Source: Cydia pomonella (Eukaryota > Arthropoda > Insecta > Lepidoptera > Tortricidae). Taken from it: a DNA stretch of 64,000 bases. The first letter of the stretch is position 1, and each line of letters begins with the position of its first letter. Position numbers and translations under genes: made by a program. Of this stretch, positions 25,241 through 35,890 are shown piece after piece. The DNA is taken from NCBI RefSeq assembly GCF_033807575.1, contig NC_084726.1:9672001-9736000 (forward strand). Reading direction: 5' to 3'. The notes beneath the pieces were generated by a model, which saw only the letters and a list, made by a program, of their open reading frames with translations, had not been told where the DNA came from and made no database searches.

Positions 25241-25437
25241 AAGGGGAAATATGATTGGACAATTGTTAAGACACGACGAATTCAGGCCAAAGAATGTACT
25301 AATTAGTTTTAAAAATCGGGGCAACCATCAATTTTATCAGACTTCTTGCTAACAATTAGCTAAGTCCTGCACCATTTAAATTACTCTCGACCCGATTTTT
25401 CACGCAGTACGCTATAATGTATCCTTCTGTTACCCAG

Positions 25438-25496
25438 GCACCAGCATCGGCTTCAAGAACATTGCGTCCAAGATCGCGAACGAACTCAAACTGTGA
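25438..25496 (+). CDS. par-1: PAR-1 KA1 domain, terminal exon
   Basis: The acceptor ttctgttacccag adds GC to the leftover G, giving Gly. The exon reads TSIGFKNIASKIANELKL and then TGA at 25494-25496. The ELKL ending is the classic C-terminus of the MARK/PAR-1 family. The stop context is TGA followed by CTG, and the frame stays open for 166 more codons. Confidence 0.97.
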
Positions 25497-25997
25497 CTGC
25501 CCGGGAACGCCCCGCGCCGCCGCCGCCGCCGCCGCCCCTCCCCGCCGTCCCCGCGCCGCGAGCGCTCCTCGTCGGACGAGCGCGTGCCGCCGCCGCCGCC
25601 GCCGCGCTCCGACTCCCTGCGCCTCTCGGCCGAGGACATGGTGGTGATGGCCAACGGGGGCATGCGGACACCCTCAGGTGCGTTAGCGCATTTCTTAGCC
25701 GCCTACACGCCGGCGGAACTTTCGCTAGCACGCAGCGACTATCTTCGACCGCCGCTCTCGCCGAATCCTTCCCAAACGATCCAACCGAGATCCTCGCTGT
25801 CCTTGAGAGCCGATAGTGCGGATTTGGATGCGGGTCGAGCGACGCTGCGACCGCGAATGCCGCATCAGTCGTATTCGTACAGCGTGCACACGCTGCGACG
25901 GCAGCCGCGAGCGGTCTCCCCCCCCTCCCCCCCGTCGCCCCCCTGCGACTGTCTCCCGACCCATCCCATCCCCCCGCCGGAGCTCTTCGATTTTTAA
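25497..25997 (+). other. Open in-frame extension after the par-1 stop (readthrough or alternative C-terminus candidate)
   Basis: In the par-1 frame the 166 codons after TGA contain no stop until TAA at 25995-25997. The peptide would start with an Arg/Pro-rich part, continue through SSSDERVP, a poly-Pro run, SDSLRLSAEDMVVMANGG and MPHQSYSYSVHTLRRQPR, and end PPPELFDF. The first 180 bp are so GC-rich that all frames tend to be open. The last 300 bp have more ordinary composition yet stay open only in this frame. It is otherwise the start of the 3' UTR. A potential donor CAG|GTGCGT lies at 25677. Confidence 0.45.
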
Positions 25998-26065
25998 GAG
26001 CTGGGGTTTCGAGGGAAGTACAAGTTTCCGTAGGATTTCTCGCAAAGCGTGCCGTTTCGATAGAT

Positions 26066-26071
26066 AATAAA
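26066..26071 (+). promoter_or_regulatory. AATAAA polyadenylation signal candidate
   Basis: An AATAAA hexamer lies 570 bp after the par-1 stop and is followed by GT-rich sequence (ttgtggacggtgggtcggtttg). A second hexamer lies at 26492-26497. Either could end a par-1 transcript. Longer 3' UTRs are also possible. Confidence 0.4.
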
Positions 26072-26491
26072 TGAATTGCGAAGACGTTGATTTTTATTTG
26101 TGGACGGTGGGTCGGTTTGTGCCAAGCGACTGGGTGTTCTAGTGAGCGCTCGGGCCGCGACGCCCTTGTATAATATTATTAATGTACGTGTCATGGACTT
26201 TTACTTATTTTTTATTTGTTTATAATCTAGCGGCGGTCCGGCCGACGTTGTTGTATAATGTATACTGATTGTATTTCTAACGTTTTTAATTTATCGAGGG
26301 CATGTTTTTTATCGTTTGTATGAAATTTGTTTTTAAAAGACATAATTTATGGGTCGTATTTTGGAGCCGGACGGGCCGCCGGTGCTTTCATTATATTGAT
26401 TATGTTACGTGTTGTATAATGTACAAAGTGAGTGTCAGCTCAACAGGTAAACTTAGCTTAGCGTTAATTATATTTTTTCCAATAATGACAA

Positions 26492-26497
26492 AATAAA
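26492..26497 (+). promoter_or_regulatory. AATAAA polyadenylation signal candidate
   Basis: AATAAA is followed within 25 bp by tgtgactgtcgagcgatgtatcggtg, a GT-rich downstream context. This would give a 3' UTR of about 1 kb for par-1. Confidence 0.4.
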
Positions 26498-28466
26498 TAT
26501 ACAAAATGTGACTGTCGAGCGATGTATCGGTGTCGGTGACTCATTGTATAGCCAGGTTCGAATTGACACTTGATCGCTCGTGTCCGAGGGAGCGAGAGGT
26601 CAGCAGAGCACGGTCGCGTTGTCTCTTTCTAATTATAAGGCTGAATTAGAAAGTGTCAAACTAATGTTCTATTGTGAGTGCTACCAACTCTTGATTCCAT
26701 TCTAAATGTGTATTTCAAGATTTGTAAAGCACCTGATTAGGTCAAATAAATTTTCAAAACACTATGTCTAAATATTTGTACCTGCTTTATGCCAATAATA
26801 TTGACTAGTAGGCTACAAGTGGATAAGCACCCTGCTATTGACCACTCTAATTTGAAAAATCGTTCTCCCCTCGGGCCGACAAGGACGCAGCTATACGTCA
26901 GATAGAGACACCTTTATATGTTTATCTTTTTCTAACGTATAACCGCGTCTCAAGTTTTGAGTAGCAGGTATTACACGCTCGCTCTTTACGCATCTATAGG
27001 TTATCACACTGAAATTGTTAGATGTGTATTATTCGTCATTGTGATCAAAGTATTAAGGACTTTGTAGTTATAGCAATAATGTTCATTATTGATCGTTGAA
27101 AGTGTCAAATATTATTTCCTTCTTCGTATAAATAATAATATGTTTTGTATGTTCATCGAGTGGACAACCTTAAGAAAATTGTTATGTTTATTCAACTATT
27201 TAGGGGTAAACATTATTTGTAAGTAATGTCAAGGACTTAAAAATACTGATCATGCAAAATAAACTAGAGTGAAGTTAGCTGCAATTTTAAGATTGACAAA
27301 ATTAGTTCAATATCTAGGGTTGGTCTCTCGATGCATACAACATTTCTTTTTGTAATTAACAGTTTTTTTGTGATTTGGTGTGAAGCTTTCATTTTTTCTA
27401 TGTACTTGTGTGTGATGTTTCGCATACTTACTAGTTAATAATTAAGGTAGGTATGGATGTATAGAGCGTGAGGCGATCGCGTATTTTCTATTATTATCTA
27501 ATTAAGTGTAGTATTATACTTTTACAAGAAATCACAAATTATGACGTTTCAATGTTAAACTGTCATCCTGCATCTCGAAATTCACTGAAATATAAGGACC
27601 GACAACGCTCGCTTTAAACTCTGTATAAATAAGCAATTTGTAACTTTATTTCTTATATTTTAAGGTGCATATTCGTCTGATGAACAACCTTACTATTCAT
27701 TCGAAAATTCGGCTGTGAGGAAGGTATCCCTTGTCAATAATTCGAATAATTAGCCCTTTTGTTTGACCAGTCTGATCCTTAGCTTAAATCTTTTCCTATT
27801 TCAATGTGTTGGAGCCAGTGATCAAATGTTCAGTATGTCTTGAGAAAATGGCGAATATACGAGGAAACATGACCTCATTATGTGTTAAAAGTATAAAGCG
27901 ATTCGATGTTAGGCGCCTTGCTCTTCTTATTTGCGTGACACGACAAAAACAAAGCTATATCTAACAAATTCTAGATAAATTGGCTACTTGACTGTTTTTT
28001 GTAAATAATGTCTATATAGGACTCATGGCATTTAAGCAACACAAAGGTCAGAAATTAGAGTTAAAGTCTGACGCTCGCAGTCGACGATTGAAACGCCTCT
28101 AACAAAATGATAAGGTGATGTGACGTCACATCATATAAGTCTGTCCTAAATGTATGTAAGATCAAGGAAATTGCCATTTTGACCCTGAAATATTGCGTTT
28201 ATGTGTATAGTTGTCATACAATTTATTTTTCAATAAAATGTAAGGAATCGAATGGTACCATTTTCTTTTCTATTTTTGAAAGACAAAAAAAATTTTTTTT
28301 TGAGACTTCTGAGCCTTGTATTTTTTTATTATCTAAATAAAAAAAAATTAAATTCCACTTTTTTTATAATGGATGGCTCATTTTCTATCCATTTAACTAA
28401 ATTTTGTTATAATATTCAACATGTGTCAAGTACCCAATTGCAAAATTCCGTAAAATCACCAATATG

Positions 28467-28606
28467 TATAGTCGCCATCAGATATATCGGAGCGGCCAAG
28501 GTGCGCAAAAATATCTGCACAGGCACTTTAACGTCTTGATAATACAGGCCTTGTTTAGATATTAGTGAACACCTTGGCCGCGTCGATATATCTGATGGCG
28601 ACTGTA
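28467..28606. mobile_element. MITE family F copy 2
   Basis: Terminal repeats tatagtcgccatcagatata and tatatctgatggcgactgta match the family at 19471. The interior (caaaaatatctg, then a diverged attagtgaacaccttggccg) is also shared. Confidence 0.9.
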
Positions 28607-29044
28607 CAGGTACAAAAGCTGGTATGACTATGAATTTATAGAATAAAAAGTTTTGTCAAAATTACACTTAAGTAAACGATAATCTTTTAATTCATTATAT
28701 TACCCCTTACCAGCTTTCTGGATTTATTCTACAGCTACCGGCACAGACTTTAATTGTTGACCCGTTTACGGTTCAAGATAATTTGGTTATCAATATTAAC
28801 ACGCGACATTTCCAATGTAAAATAAACCCTAAATGGATTAACAATTAAAGTCCGTGACTGTACTTGGTGAGACGTAAAATTGATTTGACAGGATCTTTAT
28901 TGCATTAAGATAAGGTTTACATATGACCAGATCTTCTGAACATCACACTTATCGTGTGCGGGACGTGTCATGGTGAACCTTGTCGGAATGCACGAAGGAT
29001 GATATTGGGTTGTAGCCGCACGTGTCAGTTGACGTCTTTGGCGG

Positions 29045-29165
29045 TCTACCCACCCCACGCTAGCGTCGGCGTCTAGTCAACGCTATGGAAAATAGCGTCG
29101 CTGCGCAGTTGCGTCAACGTCGCCAGAGTCGACTAGCCGCCGACGCTCGGGAGACGCTAGTGGAG
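29045..29165. mobile_element. GC-rich fold-back element
   Basis: The left arm with cgctagcgtcggcgtctagtc is mirrored by gactagccgccgacgctcgg and gacgctagtggagg. It resembles other GC-rich fold-backs of this genome in style. The limits are approximate. Confidence 0.55.
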
Positions 29166-29470
29166 GTGACACAATAAGTGTGTTGGTATTAGTATGATAG
29201 TGACTTTGTACTCGTAATTCTGTTGTCACGCGAACTGGAGAGTCGCTTCGATAGCACGATAAGAACTGGGTACATAATATACATACAGTAGTTATATATT
29301 TATATATATGAGCTTTGTTTTACGGTATAACTTAGAGTAGTGTCGACCATTGGCCGAGTTGACGAGTGGTGCGGCGTTTTGTGAGATATTCAAGTGGAAA
29401 TAAATTTTATTTTTAATTCCATTAACGTTTTTTATTTATTTTTTATTTGTAATGTCGTTCGATCCCTGGG

Positions 29471-29609
29471 TGTAGTCGTCATCAGATATATCGGAGCAAC
29501 CGAGTAGCTCAAAAATATGTGTACACGCACTCTAGCACCTTGACAATAAAAGCGTGTTCAAATATTTGTGAGCACATTGGCTGCTCCGATATATCTGATG
29601 GCGACTGTA
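29471..29609. mobile_element. MITE family F copy 3
   Basis: The right end tatatctgatggcgactgta is intact. The left end is mutated (tgtagtcgtcatcagatata). It lies 865 bp from copy 2 in the same intergenic region. Confidence 0.9.
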
Positions 29610-29984
29610 CTAAAAGCAATAGGGTAATTAATCGAGCTTTCAATCTTTCATGATTCATTTGAAGACAAATAACATTTCCCGATAGTCCAATCTAGTTTGA
29701 ACCTTAAATTGGATTGCTAAGGTTGAAATTCTATAGACGCATATGTGTAAATCGTACTATGGCTGGGAAAGGGTATGTGAGTATTTATTTTAGTAGGAAA
29801 GTCATCATAGCTGCTGTAAAACGAGGTTGAAGATGCCAACCATTGGCGATGTGTCGAAAATAGGGTAATTAATACTACCTTCTTTAATTTAATCTAAATC
29901 CCGTATACGGCATAAGGGAAAAAATAACGCCGTGTGAACCAAGCCTTATTGCAGAGTTATAGACCGCCAGAGCTCAACAATGGT

Positions 29985-30092
29985 GCAACGTGCATATAAC
30001 ACCTGGAGTTGCAGGCGTCCATAGGCTACGGAGACTGCTTACCATCAGGCGGGTCGAATGCTTGTTTGCCACCGACGTAGTATAAAAAATGT
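29985..30092 (+). repeat. Short interspersed repeat, family G copy 1
   Basis: The sequence includes ctggagttgcaggcgtccat, aggctacggagactgcttac and catcaggcgggtcgaatgct, and ends tttgccaccgacgtagtata plus A-rich DNA. A related copy is at 53470-53592 and a tail fragment at 59100-59142. The class was not determined; the A-rich end suggests retroposition. Confidence 0.7.
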
Positions 30093-30267
30093 ACGGAGCC
30101 GTATTGCGCCATCTACATAGCTGTTAATTGAAGTACGGGTTTGTTTGCAGTCCAGAAGTGATTAATCTGTAAAGGAGGGTTAAATGAAAATAATTTGGAA
30201 AAAGTATAACCGTTTAATGAAAATAAGTTAAAACAAAACCCCTCCCTTCCCTCCCTATTTACATTTC

Positions 30268-30273
30268 TTTATT
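30268..30273 (-). promoter_or_regulatory. Polyadenylation signal candidate for the cuticular-protein gene
   Basis: Read on the minus strand this is AATAAA, 737 bp downstream of the stop codon at 31010. It is the first perfect hexamer I found in this 3' flank. Confidence 0.35.
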
Positions 30274-31009
30274 ACAATATAATAACTTATAACTAATATT
30301 GAATAAGTTAGTAAATGACTTGAATAATAATTACAATAATTGAGTATTGTTTATAACTCTGAACACACAATCGTATCTCTCAAATATAAAAACAAATTTG
30401 AACATTTCGTTCGTTTAAAATACAACAAGTAACAATTTTATAGGTTAAGTAGATATACAAATTAAACTATTTACAAAACTAACAATAATAAGGTATAATA
30501 CTACGTCTGAGCCTCTCAATTGTATCACAAATTATATGGACGCCATCCAAATTCTTCCCGGCAAACAATCTGTACCTATATACTGCAAACGCATTTCGTG
30601 ATGCCATCGGTCATCATATTTGTAACTGATCCTACGAAACAAAGTTTAAGAAAATTGTTTGAAAATTATCATACATTTATCGATAGCTCCAAGACAAGAG
30701 TGGGCTTGATATAGTTCAACCTAAATTCAGCAAAACCTGTATTTATAATTTGACTTATTTTTACAAAATTCATCGGTACTTTAAGAAAACGGCGTGGGAC
30801 AATGTAAATTTGTAAACGAATAGTCTGTGTGGTCTTTACGCACAGACTACCTCCTGTAAGTACCTACCATATAAACTTTACTAGGTTGGTGTGAGGCAAG
30901 ATATTTATGAATATAACAGATCTAAACTGTTATCATATCACGTCAGCAGAACTTATTTGGTTAAATTTTCCTCTAGCGATGATATTGGGTAATATTTATA
31001 TTTCAGAGA

Positions 31010-34000
31010 TTAATCATCTTTCTTAACTGGCATACCATCTAAATCAATTTCAGTGCTAGGGATCAGTGGTGGTTTAAACCCATATTCTATCCTTAAATTC
31101 GATACCTTTGGCGTTCTGTCGGCTCTTCGCAATTTTAACTGTTCCGTATTTGGTACGAAATAGTTATTATTCTGTTGTCCCCAATGGTGTTCATTGCGAA
31201 CTACCGGCGGCGGACCATAGTAGTCATTTTGCTTGTTATTGTTATTGGTTAAATAGTGAATGTAGTTAGAGAGTGCTGGGTTCTTTTGGATTTCAAACTT
31301 GGGTGTATTATTGATATACTGGTATGACGACGCATACAGATTCCCCCAGTGTGTTGTCTGCACAGAAGAAGCAGGCTTTCTGTCTTTTAAATCTTTAACA
31401 TATTGGTTGTATTGCGCAGCGTACGACTGTTGGGCCTTTTGGTCGAAATTGTGTTGTATTTCGTTAAGATTTAAATTTGACGCTGGAGTCGCTTGCTTGC
31501 GTTGTTCGACAAACTGCTGATATCTGGGTACATTTTGTGTCTGCTCAGCGCCGTGCGGGTATGCATAGGTGTAGTAATCCTGTGGCTTTTCAAAGTGATA
31601 TGGTACTCTAATAGGCACGTATACCGGCCTTTCAACCTTCTTTTCCACCGGGTAAGGAACCTTGACGTGGACCGGCACTTCGACCGGGTAAGGCACCTTT
31701 TTCTCCACAATTTTTTCAACTGGATACGGCACGCGCTTTTCTACTGGATAAGGCTTGTCAACATATTTAGTTACAACTACAGGCTTTTCGACAATTTTCT
31801 CTACCACCTTTTCAACAGCGTACGGGACTTGAACTGGTACTTTTTTCTCAACAATCCTATCAACTGGGACCGGGTAAGGTACTTTTCTCTCTACAATTCT
31901 GTCAACCGGATAAGGTTGAGGAACATGTACCGCAACCGGTACTGGCTGTGGCACGGGTACTTCGATATGTACCGGTTTCTCTACATATTTCGTAACTGTT
32001 ACCGGTTTCTCGACAACCCTGTCAACCGGAACTGGTATTCTCTTTTCCACCGGATAAGGGACAGGAACTTTAGTTTCGTAATGTACCGGGTAGGGTACCC
32101 GTTTTTCAACTTCATATGGAACCGGTACTTCTTTGTGCACTATTTTCTCAACAGTTACTGGTTTTTCTACCGTAACAGGATATGGGACCCGGTGTTCTAT
32201 TGGGATAGGGTACAAAACTTTTTTTTCGACGGGTACTCCTACTGGCACGGCTACAGGGGTCGGTACAGGGACTTGATGAACGACTTGCTTTTCAACAACC
32301 TTTTCTACAGGATAAGGCACGTGTACCGGTCGGTCGACATAGATTTTGTGTTCCACCGGATAGGGTACCTGTACCGGATATAAATGCGGTACTTCTACTG
32401 GGTAAGGCTTATCGACGAAACGGGTGACTTCAACTGGTCTGTCAACGATTTTCTCATATGGTACTGGTACAGCAACTGGTCTATCTACCGGCACATGTTT
32501 TACAACTTCCACTTTTTCTGGATAAGGTACTTCTTTCTCTATATATCTGTCAACGAATTTAGTGACCGGTACTTCCTTTTCAATAATGATGGGTTGAATA
32601 ATTGGGTGATCTTGATCTACGCTATAAGTGTATTCATAAGGCCTCGCATATTCATTCCTCTCATTACTGTCACCATTTGGTCTGATCTCAACTTCTGTCT
32701 GGATATTTTCACTTGGTTCTAATTGTTCTCTGGAATCATTCTGATCAGTAATTGAATTAGCATTATTTCGGTTGTTCTTCTGTCCATACGAGTCCTTAGA
32801 CCTCAAAGCGTCAACGTATCTATGATATAAAGACTTTGCTAAATCTAAAGGCCCCTTGTCGTTACTTCTCCCTTCATCTAAATACTCATGGACTTCAACA
32901 TCATTTATGTGTGTAATGCTCAAAGGAATGGATTGCTGAATTTCAACAACGGTTTTTTCTCTATGAGGGCTTTTCACAATGTCTGTTACGACTTCGCTAT
33001 CTGAAACTTCATGATCATCCACAGTATTGAATATTCCAGAGTCATTCGCATTGTAAAGTCTTAAAGCAACAGTGATAGGAGCAAGATACTTCTGACTTAC
33101 AGGTCTTGGCGTTACATTGACTAGGTCTTCGGAAGAAGATTGTCTGTCTTCACTGTCTGCACTATTCGTTAAATTCTCATCAAGACTGTTTCTCACTCCA
33201 ACAATTTCATAGCCTTCTTGCAAGTACGGAACCATAGTTGAAACTAAATTGTTAACAATTTGGTCTTTGAAATTGTCATAATTTGAATCCTGAACAACTA
33301 TAGGCGATGCAAACGTGTATTGATTTGCATTTGTTTTCAGAACATCCTCATTCTTCTGGTCATTCTCTAAGTGTTCTATTTCACTGTCAACAATGTTTTG
33401 TATTTTAGCTTTGACTGTAATTCTATTTCTTGGACTATAAGATGGCACATTAGAATAGTTGTCATATTGAGTTTGTTCAGCGATTGTTTTTCTTGGACTA
33501 TTTGGCCGGGCAGTAGAATAGTGGTCATATCGAGTTGGAGTATTTGGTGCTACAGTGGAGTAGTGGTCATACCGAGTATCTTCAGTGATTTTGTTTATTG
33601 GAGTATTCGATGCTACAGTGGAGTAGTGGTCATATCGAGTGTCTTCAGTGATTCTGTTTCTTTGAGTATTTGGTGATACAGTAGAATAGTGGTCATATCT
33701 AGTTTGTTCTGCTTTTAAACTGAATCGTGGTTTTGGTTTGATAATGTCATCATTATGCACATTTGTCTGGTTTTCAGCAGCGTAATTTATTTTGAGCAGG
33801 TCTTCATTCGATATTATATCCTGTGTCGAAGCAACTAGTCTAGAAATCTGATCATCTTCTGTTGTCACACTACGAATAGTTGTAGATGCTACTTCATTGT
33901 AATAATACCTTTCACTCCTTGCATTGCCTCGAGGGGCCTCAACTTTAAAATGAACAGCTCCTCGATAAGTCAACGGTCTCTCAGTATTTCTGATGCCGTA

Positions 34001-34489
34001 ATTTCCATTAATGTTACGAATGTCATACGTAGGAGTTTCAACATAGACACGAGTAGGTTTTTGTGAGTTGTCCTTGTGTTCCTCGGGTATTTCTTCTTCG
34101 TTAGTGCAATTATGATCTTTGAACACCTGGACAATGTTGGTTGTGAGATGTTCATGATCTTGCTCAGCATTATCCTCTTTGGTTTGAAGAGGTTTCGAGC
34201 GCTCTGCACTTTGCTTCGTCTCGAAATTCGTTACTTTATCACTAATTTGTTCGTTTAGTTGAATAGGATGTAGAGTTTGTATGTTGTAGTAGGCGGGGGT
34301 AGCTACATTGTTGTTGTAGTAGTAGTTGGGTATTGTGTACTGGACATTTGCTTGTGGAAATTGTTGGTCGCCAGACGAGAACTGCTGTTGCAGGAGATAT
34401 ATCTCGACGGGCTGCGCAGGAGTGGCGGGTTCTTGTGTTTGGTTGTCGTTGGAGGGTGATACTTGGTACAGCTGTGTTGTTAGTGGTAG
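31010..34489 (-). CDS. Long repeat-rich terminal exon of a cuticular (RR-type) protein
   Basis: The exon begins after the minus-strand acceptor ccttctttcag at 34490 and encodes 1159 residues up to a stop at the 31010 end. The frame is open a further 26 codons upstream, but that part is intron. The order is: a Gln/Asn/Tyr-rich start; an acidic, Asn-rich middle with five RYDHYSTV-type repeats; then about 330 residues made of PYPVEK, VEKPV, VDRPV and VPVPV units; and a Tyr/Gln/Asn-rich end with HHWGQQNNNYFVPN. No catalytic domain is visible. Pro-Val/Val-Glu-Lys repeats of this kind occur in insect extracellular structural proteins. The preceding exons give it a signal peptide and a chitin-binding domain, so the likely role is in cuticle or another extracellular matrix. 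Confidence 0.9.
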   Translation of the reverse strand, partial: LPLTTQLYQVSPSNDNQTQEPATPAQPVEIYLLQQQFSSGDQQFPQANVQYTIPNYYYNNNVATPAYYNIQTLHPIQLNEQISDKVTNFETKQSAERSKPLQTKEDNAEQDHEHLTTNIVQVFKDHNCTNEEEIPEEHKDNSQKPTRVYVETPTYDIRNINGNYGIRNTERPLTYRGAVHFKVEAPRGNARSERYYYNEVASTTIRSVTTEDDQISRLVASTQDIISNEDLLKINYAAENQTNVHNDDIIKPKPRFSLKAEQTRYDHYSTVSPNTQRNRITEDTRYDHYSTVASNTPINKITEDTRYDHYSTVAPNTPTRYDHYSTARPNSPRKTIAEQTQYDNYSNVPSYSPRNRITVKAKIQNIVDSEIEHLENDQKNEDVLKTNANQYTFASPIVVQDSNYDNFKDQIVNNLVSTMVPYLQEGYEIVGVRNSLDENLTNSADSEDRQSSSEDLVNVTPRPVSQKYLAPITVALRLYNANDSGIFNTVDDHEVSDSEVVTDIVKSPHREKTVVEIQQSIPLSITHINDVEVHEYLDEGRSNDKGPLDLAKSLYHRYVDALRSKDSYGQKNNRNNANSITDQNDSREQLEPSENIQTEVEIRPNGDSNERNEYARPYEYTYSVDQDHPIIQPIIIEKEVPVTKFVDRYIEKEVPYPEKVEVVKHVPVDRPVAVPVPYEKIVDRPVEVTRFVDKPYPVEVPHLYPVQVPYPVEHKIYVDRPVHVPYPVEKVVEKQVVHQVPVPTPVAVPVGVPVEKKVLYPIPIEHRVPYPVTVEKPVTVEKIVHKEVPVPYEVEKRVPYPVHYETKVPVPYPVEKRIPVPVDRVVEKPVTVTKYVEKPVHIEVPVPQPVPVAVHVPQPYPVDRIVERKVPYPVPVDRIVEKKVPVQVPYAVEKVVEKIVEKPVVVTKYVDKPYPVEKRVPYPVEKIVEKKVPYPVEVPVHVKVPYPVEKKVERPVYVPIRVPYHFEKPQDYYTYAYPHGAEQTQNVPRYQQFVEQRKQATPASNLNLNEIQHNFDQKAQQSYAAQYNQYVKDLKDRKPASSVQTTHWGNLYASSYQYINNTPKFEIQKNPALSNYIHYLTNNNNKQNDYYGPPPVVRNEHHWGQQNNNYFVPNTEQLKLRRADRTPKVSNLRIEYGFKPPLIPSTEIDLDGMPVKKDD
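31590..32590 (-). repeat. Pro-Val/Val-Glu-Lys protein repeat region
   Basis: About 330 codons repeat degenerate 4-8 residue units such as PYPVEK, KVPYPV, RIVEKK, VDRPV and VTKYVDKP. Codons for the same unit vary, so the repeats are kept at protein level and are not a recent DNA satellite. The repeated structure also keeps the opposite strand open for 296 and 112 codons. Confidence 0.93.
33425..33705 (-). repeat. RYDHYSTV protein repeats (five units)
   Basis: Five units contain RYDHYST or its variant QYDNYSN. Four of them are separated by 22-23 residue spacers with R(N/K)(R/K)IT or RKTIAEQT; the third and fourth are separated by a shorter spacer (VAPNTPT). The units are rich in Tyr and His, residues often found in matrix proteins that are cross-linked or bind metal; that role is an inference. 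Confidence 0.85.
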
Positions 34490-34567
34490 CTGAAAGAAGG
34501 CAATTATCTTATTACTCAAAGTGTTCACAACATATAACATTGGAAAAGTAAAAGTTGGATTCAACAC

Positions 34568-35485
34568 TTGTTATATTAGACGTACCTACTAAATTAATGC
34601 GTAGATATTTGTGGTGTTGCTTAAATTTTCGCTTACTAAAACAGTTTTTAACAGGTAAAGTAAGTGAATAACTTTTGTTTGCAATAAATATGTCTTATTA
34701 AAATAACCATCCGATGTAGGAAGAAGGCTGTTTCATATTAGTTTGGTTAGAAGTGTGAAGTACGTTTATCAGCAAACCATAGACTAAATAAAAGTATAGA
34801 ATGCTGATGAATTTTGACAGCGAAAGGTACCATCATTCATCGCGCTGTCCCTCCCTAAGGCGCAAATTATACAGACACGGAGTGGTGAAGGCGTGGCGCA
34901 GGCATGATGCGGCTTCAAAACGTATTCTTACAAAATGTACGAAGGCGAAGGCAAAAACTTTTTGTGATAAGTGATTAAAAATGTGGAATCTTGAGCGTTG
35001 CGAGGATTTCTGCCCTGCTGAAATACAGGCGAGACGTTTTCACCAACCAACGAGAGGCATATACTAGTTGTAAAACCTAAAGTCTAAAATAATGCTTTTG
35101 AAAATTGACCGTTAAAACCCATCACTTAAAAGTCCATTCAACCGGTTAACATGAGGAAACAACACGAAATTTGCACTCTAGAGGACTGATTGATAGTTGA
35201 TACACAGTGTTTAAAGAATAAAGAAAGCCTTTCCAACTTGTAACTTCCGAGGAATACTTTTTTATTCAGACTACGTATTCACTATTCAAGCGTACTTTTT
35301 ATCGCAAAGAATTTGTATTTTGAAAATACCTATTTGATGTTTAGTATTTTAAATACAAATTTGAAAACTATTTTACATTTGAAATAGTGTATCAAGAAAG
35401 TATTTGTATTTTGTATTTAAATACTTTCTGTAAACTATTTTTCACATCTCTGCTCAGACGTTTGAGTTTGAGACCATGTACAAAC
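34568..35485 (-). other. Intron of the cuticular-protein gene
   Basis: AT-rich intron between the RR-domain exon and the long terminal exon. No repeat or other exon was recognised. Confidence 0.6.
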
Positions 35486-35611
35486 CTGCGTATTTGAGAA
35501 TTGTAGCGCGCGCTCCCCCAGCGCTATGCTGGCGGTATGTGTTCCCGTGTTCACGGACACAGCACCGTGGTACCCGGTGTTGTCGGCAACGTAGCGAACC
35601 TCTTGCTCATT
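35486..35611 (-). CDS. RR cuticular domain, second half
   Basis: Minus-strand acceptor ccatattatttcag and donor ACGCAG|GTTTGT delimit 42 codons, phase 0 at both ends. The peptide starts NEQEVRYVADNTGYHGAV, which matches the C-terminal half of the Rebers-Riddiford (Chitin_bind_4) consensus (V-x-Y-x-A-D-x-x-G-Y/F). It then continues with SVNTGTHTASIALGERALQF. Joined to the exon at 40766-40861 it makes an uninterrupted domain. Confidence 0.85.
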
Positions 35612-35799
35612 CTGAAATAATATGGATATGGCTAATACAAGAAGAAAAGTGTCCCCTAAATATCATACATTTTTTGGTTAATCCGCTTTGTTACGATCTT
35701 TGAAGGATGTATTGAAAACGTATTCAAATGGATCAAAATAGGATTTTTTTTCTTAGAAAAAATTGAGAAAAACCTCGTGATTCTAAGAAGAAATAATTA

Positions 35800-35869
35800 T
35801 AGTTGTGCCGTTCTCGAGAACATTCCCCATACAAAATGGAGAACATTCTCGAGAACGGCACAACTATAG
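35800..35869. repeat. Hairpin with 22-bp perfect arms
   Basis: ATAGTTGTGCCGTTCTCGAGAA on the left is exactly mirrored on the right, around a loop containing acaaaatggag. It could be a very short MITE or a transcribed hairpin. Only the structure is visible. Confidence 0.8.
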
Positions 35870-35890
35870 GAATAATATAGAGTGTTTATT

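Larger units (their letters stand above)
1779..25496 (+). other. par-1: par-1/MARK gene, 3' portion (gene span, ten exons)
   Basis: This span holds the C-terminal half of PAR-1, the Ser/Thr kinase of the MARK family that sets cell polarity and phosphorylates microtubule-associated proteins. Ten exons were joined by eye at GT-AG sites: 1779-1886, 4998-5071, 5797-5853, 6561-6694, 8821-8991, 11606-11721, 12414-12525, 24371-24476, 24910-25069 and 25438-25496. Their phases are mutually consistent and the joined frame is open for about 365 codons up to TGA. Family hallmarks are a Ser-rich stretch with RRASSGAE, a TTTTSNFKRQ segment, SRSTFH, FFSKLSSRFSKR and a full KA1 domain ending in ANELKL. The kinase and UBA domains are not in the window. 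Additional alternative exons, especially in the 11.8-kb intron, cannot be excluded. Confidence 0.93.
26500..30267. other. Convergent intergenic region
   Basis: AT-rich DNA between the ends of two convergent genes. It holds two copies of MITE family F (28467-28606 and 29471-29609), a GC-rich fold-back (29045-29165) and a short repeat (29985-30092). An AATAAA near 29398, followed by ttttatttttaattcc, could mark a very long par-1 3' UTR, but nothing in the sequence proves it. Confidence 0.5.

Noticed and set aside
31493..32722. Open frames of 296 and 112 codons on the plus strand opposite the long cuticular exon
   Set aside because: They mirror the PYPVEK repeat region of the minus-strand protein. 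The repeated codon pattern keeps the antisense strand open, and the products (Tyr/Phe/Arg/Asn-rich) look like no protein.
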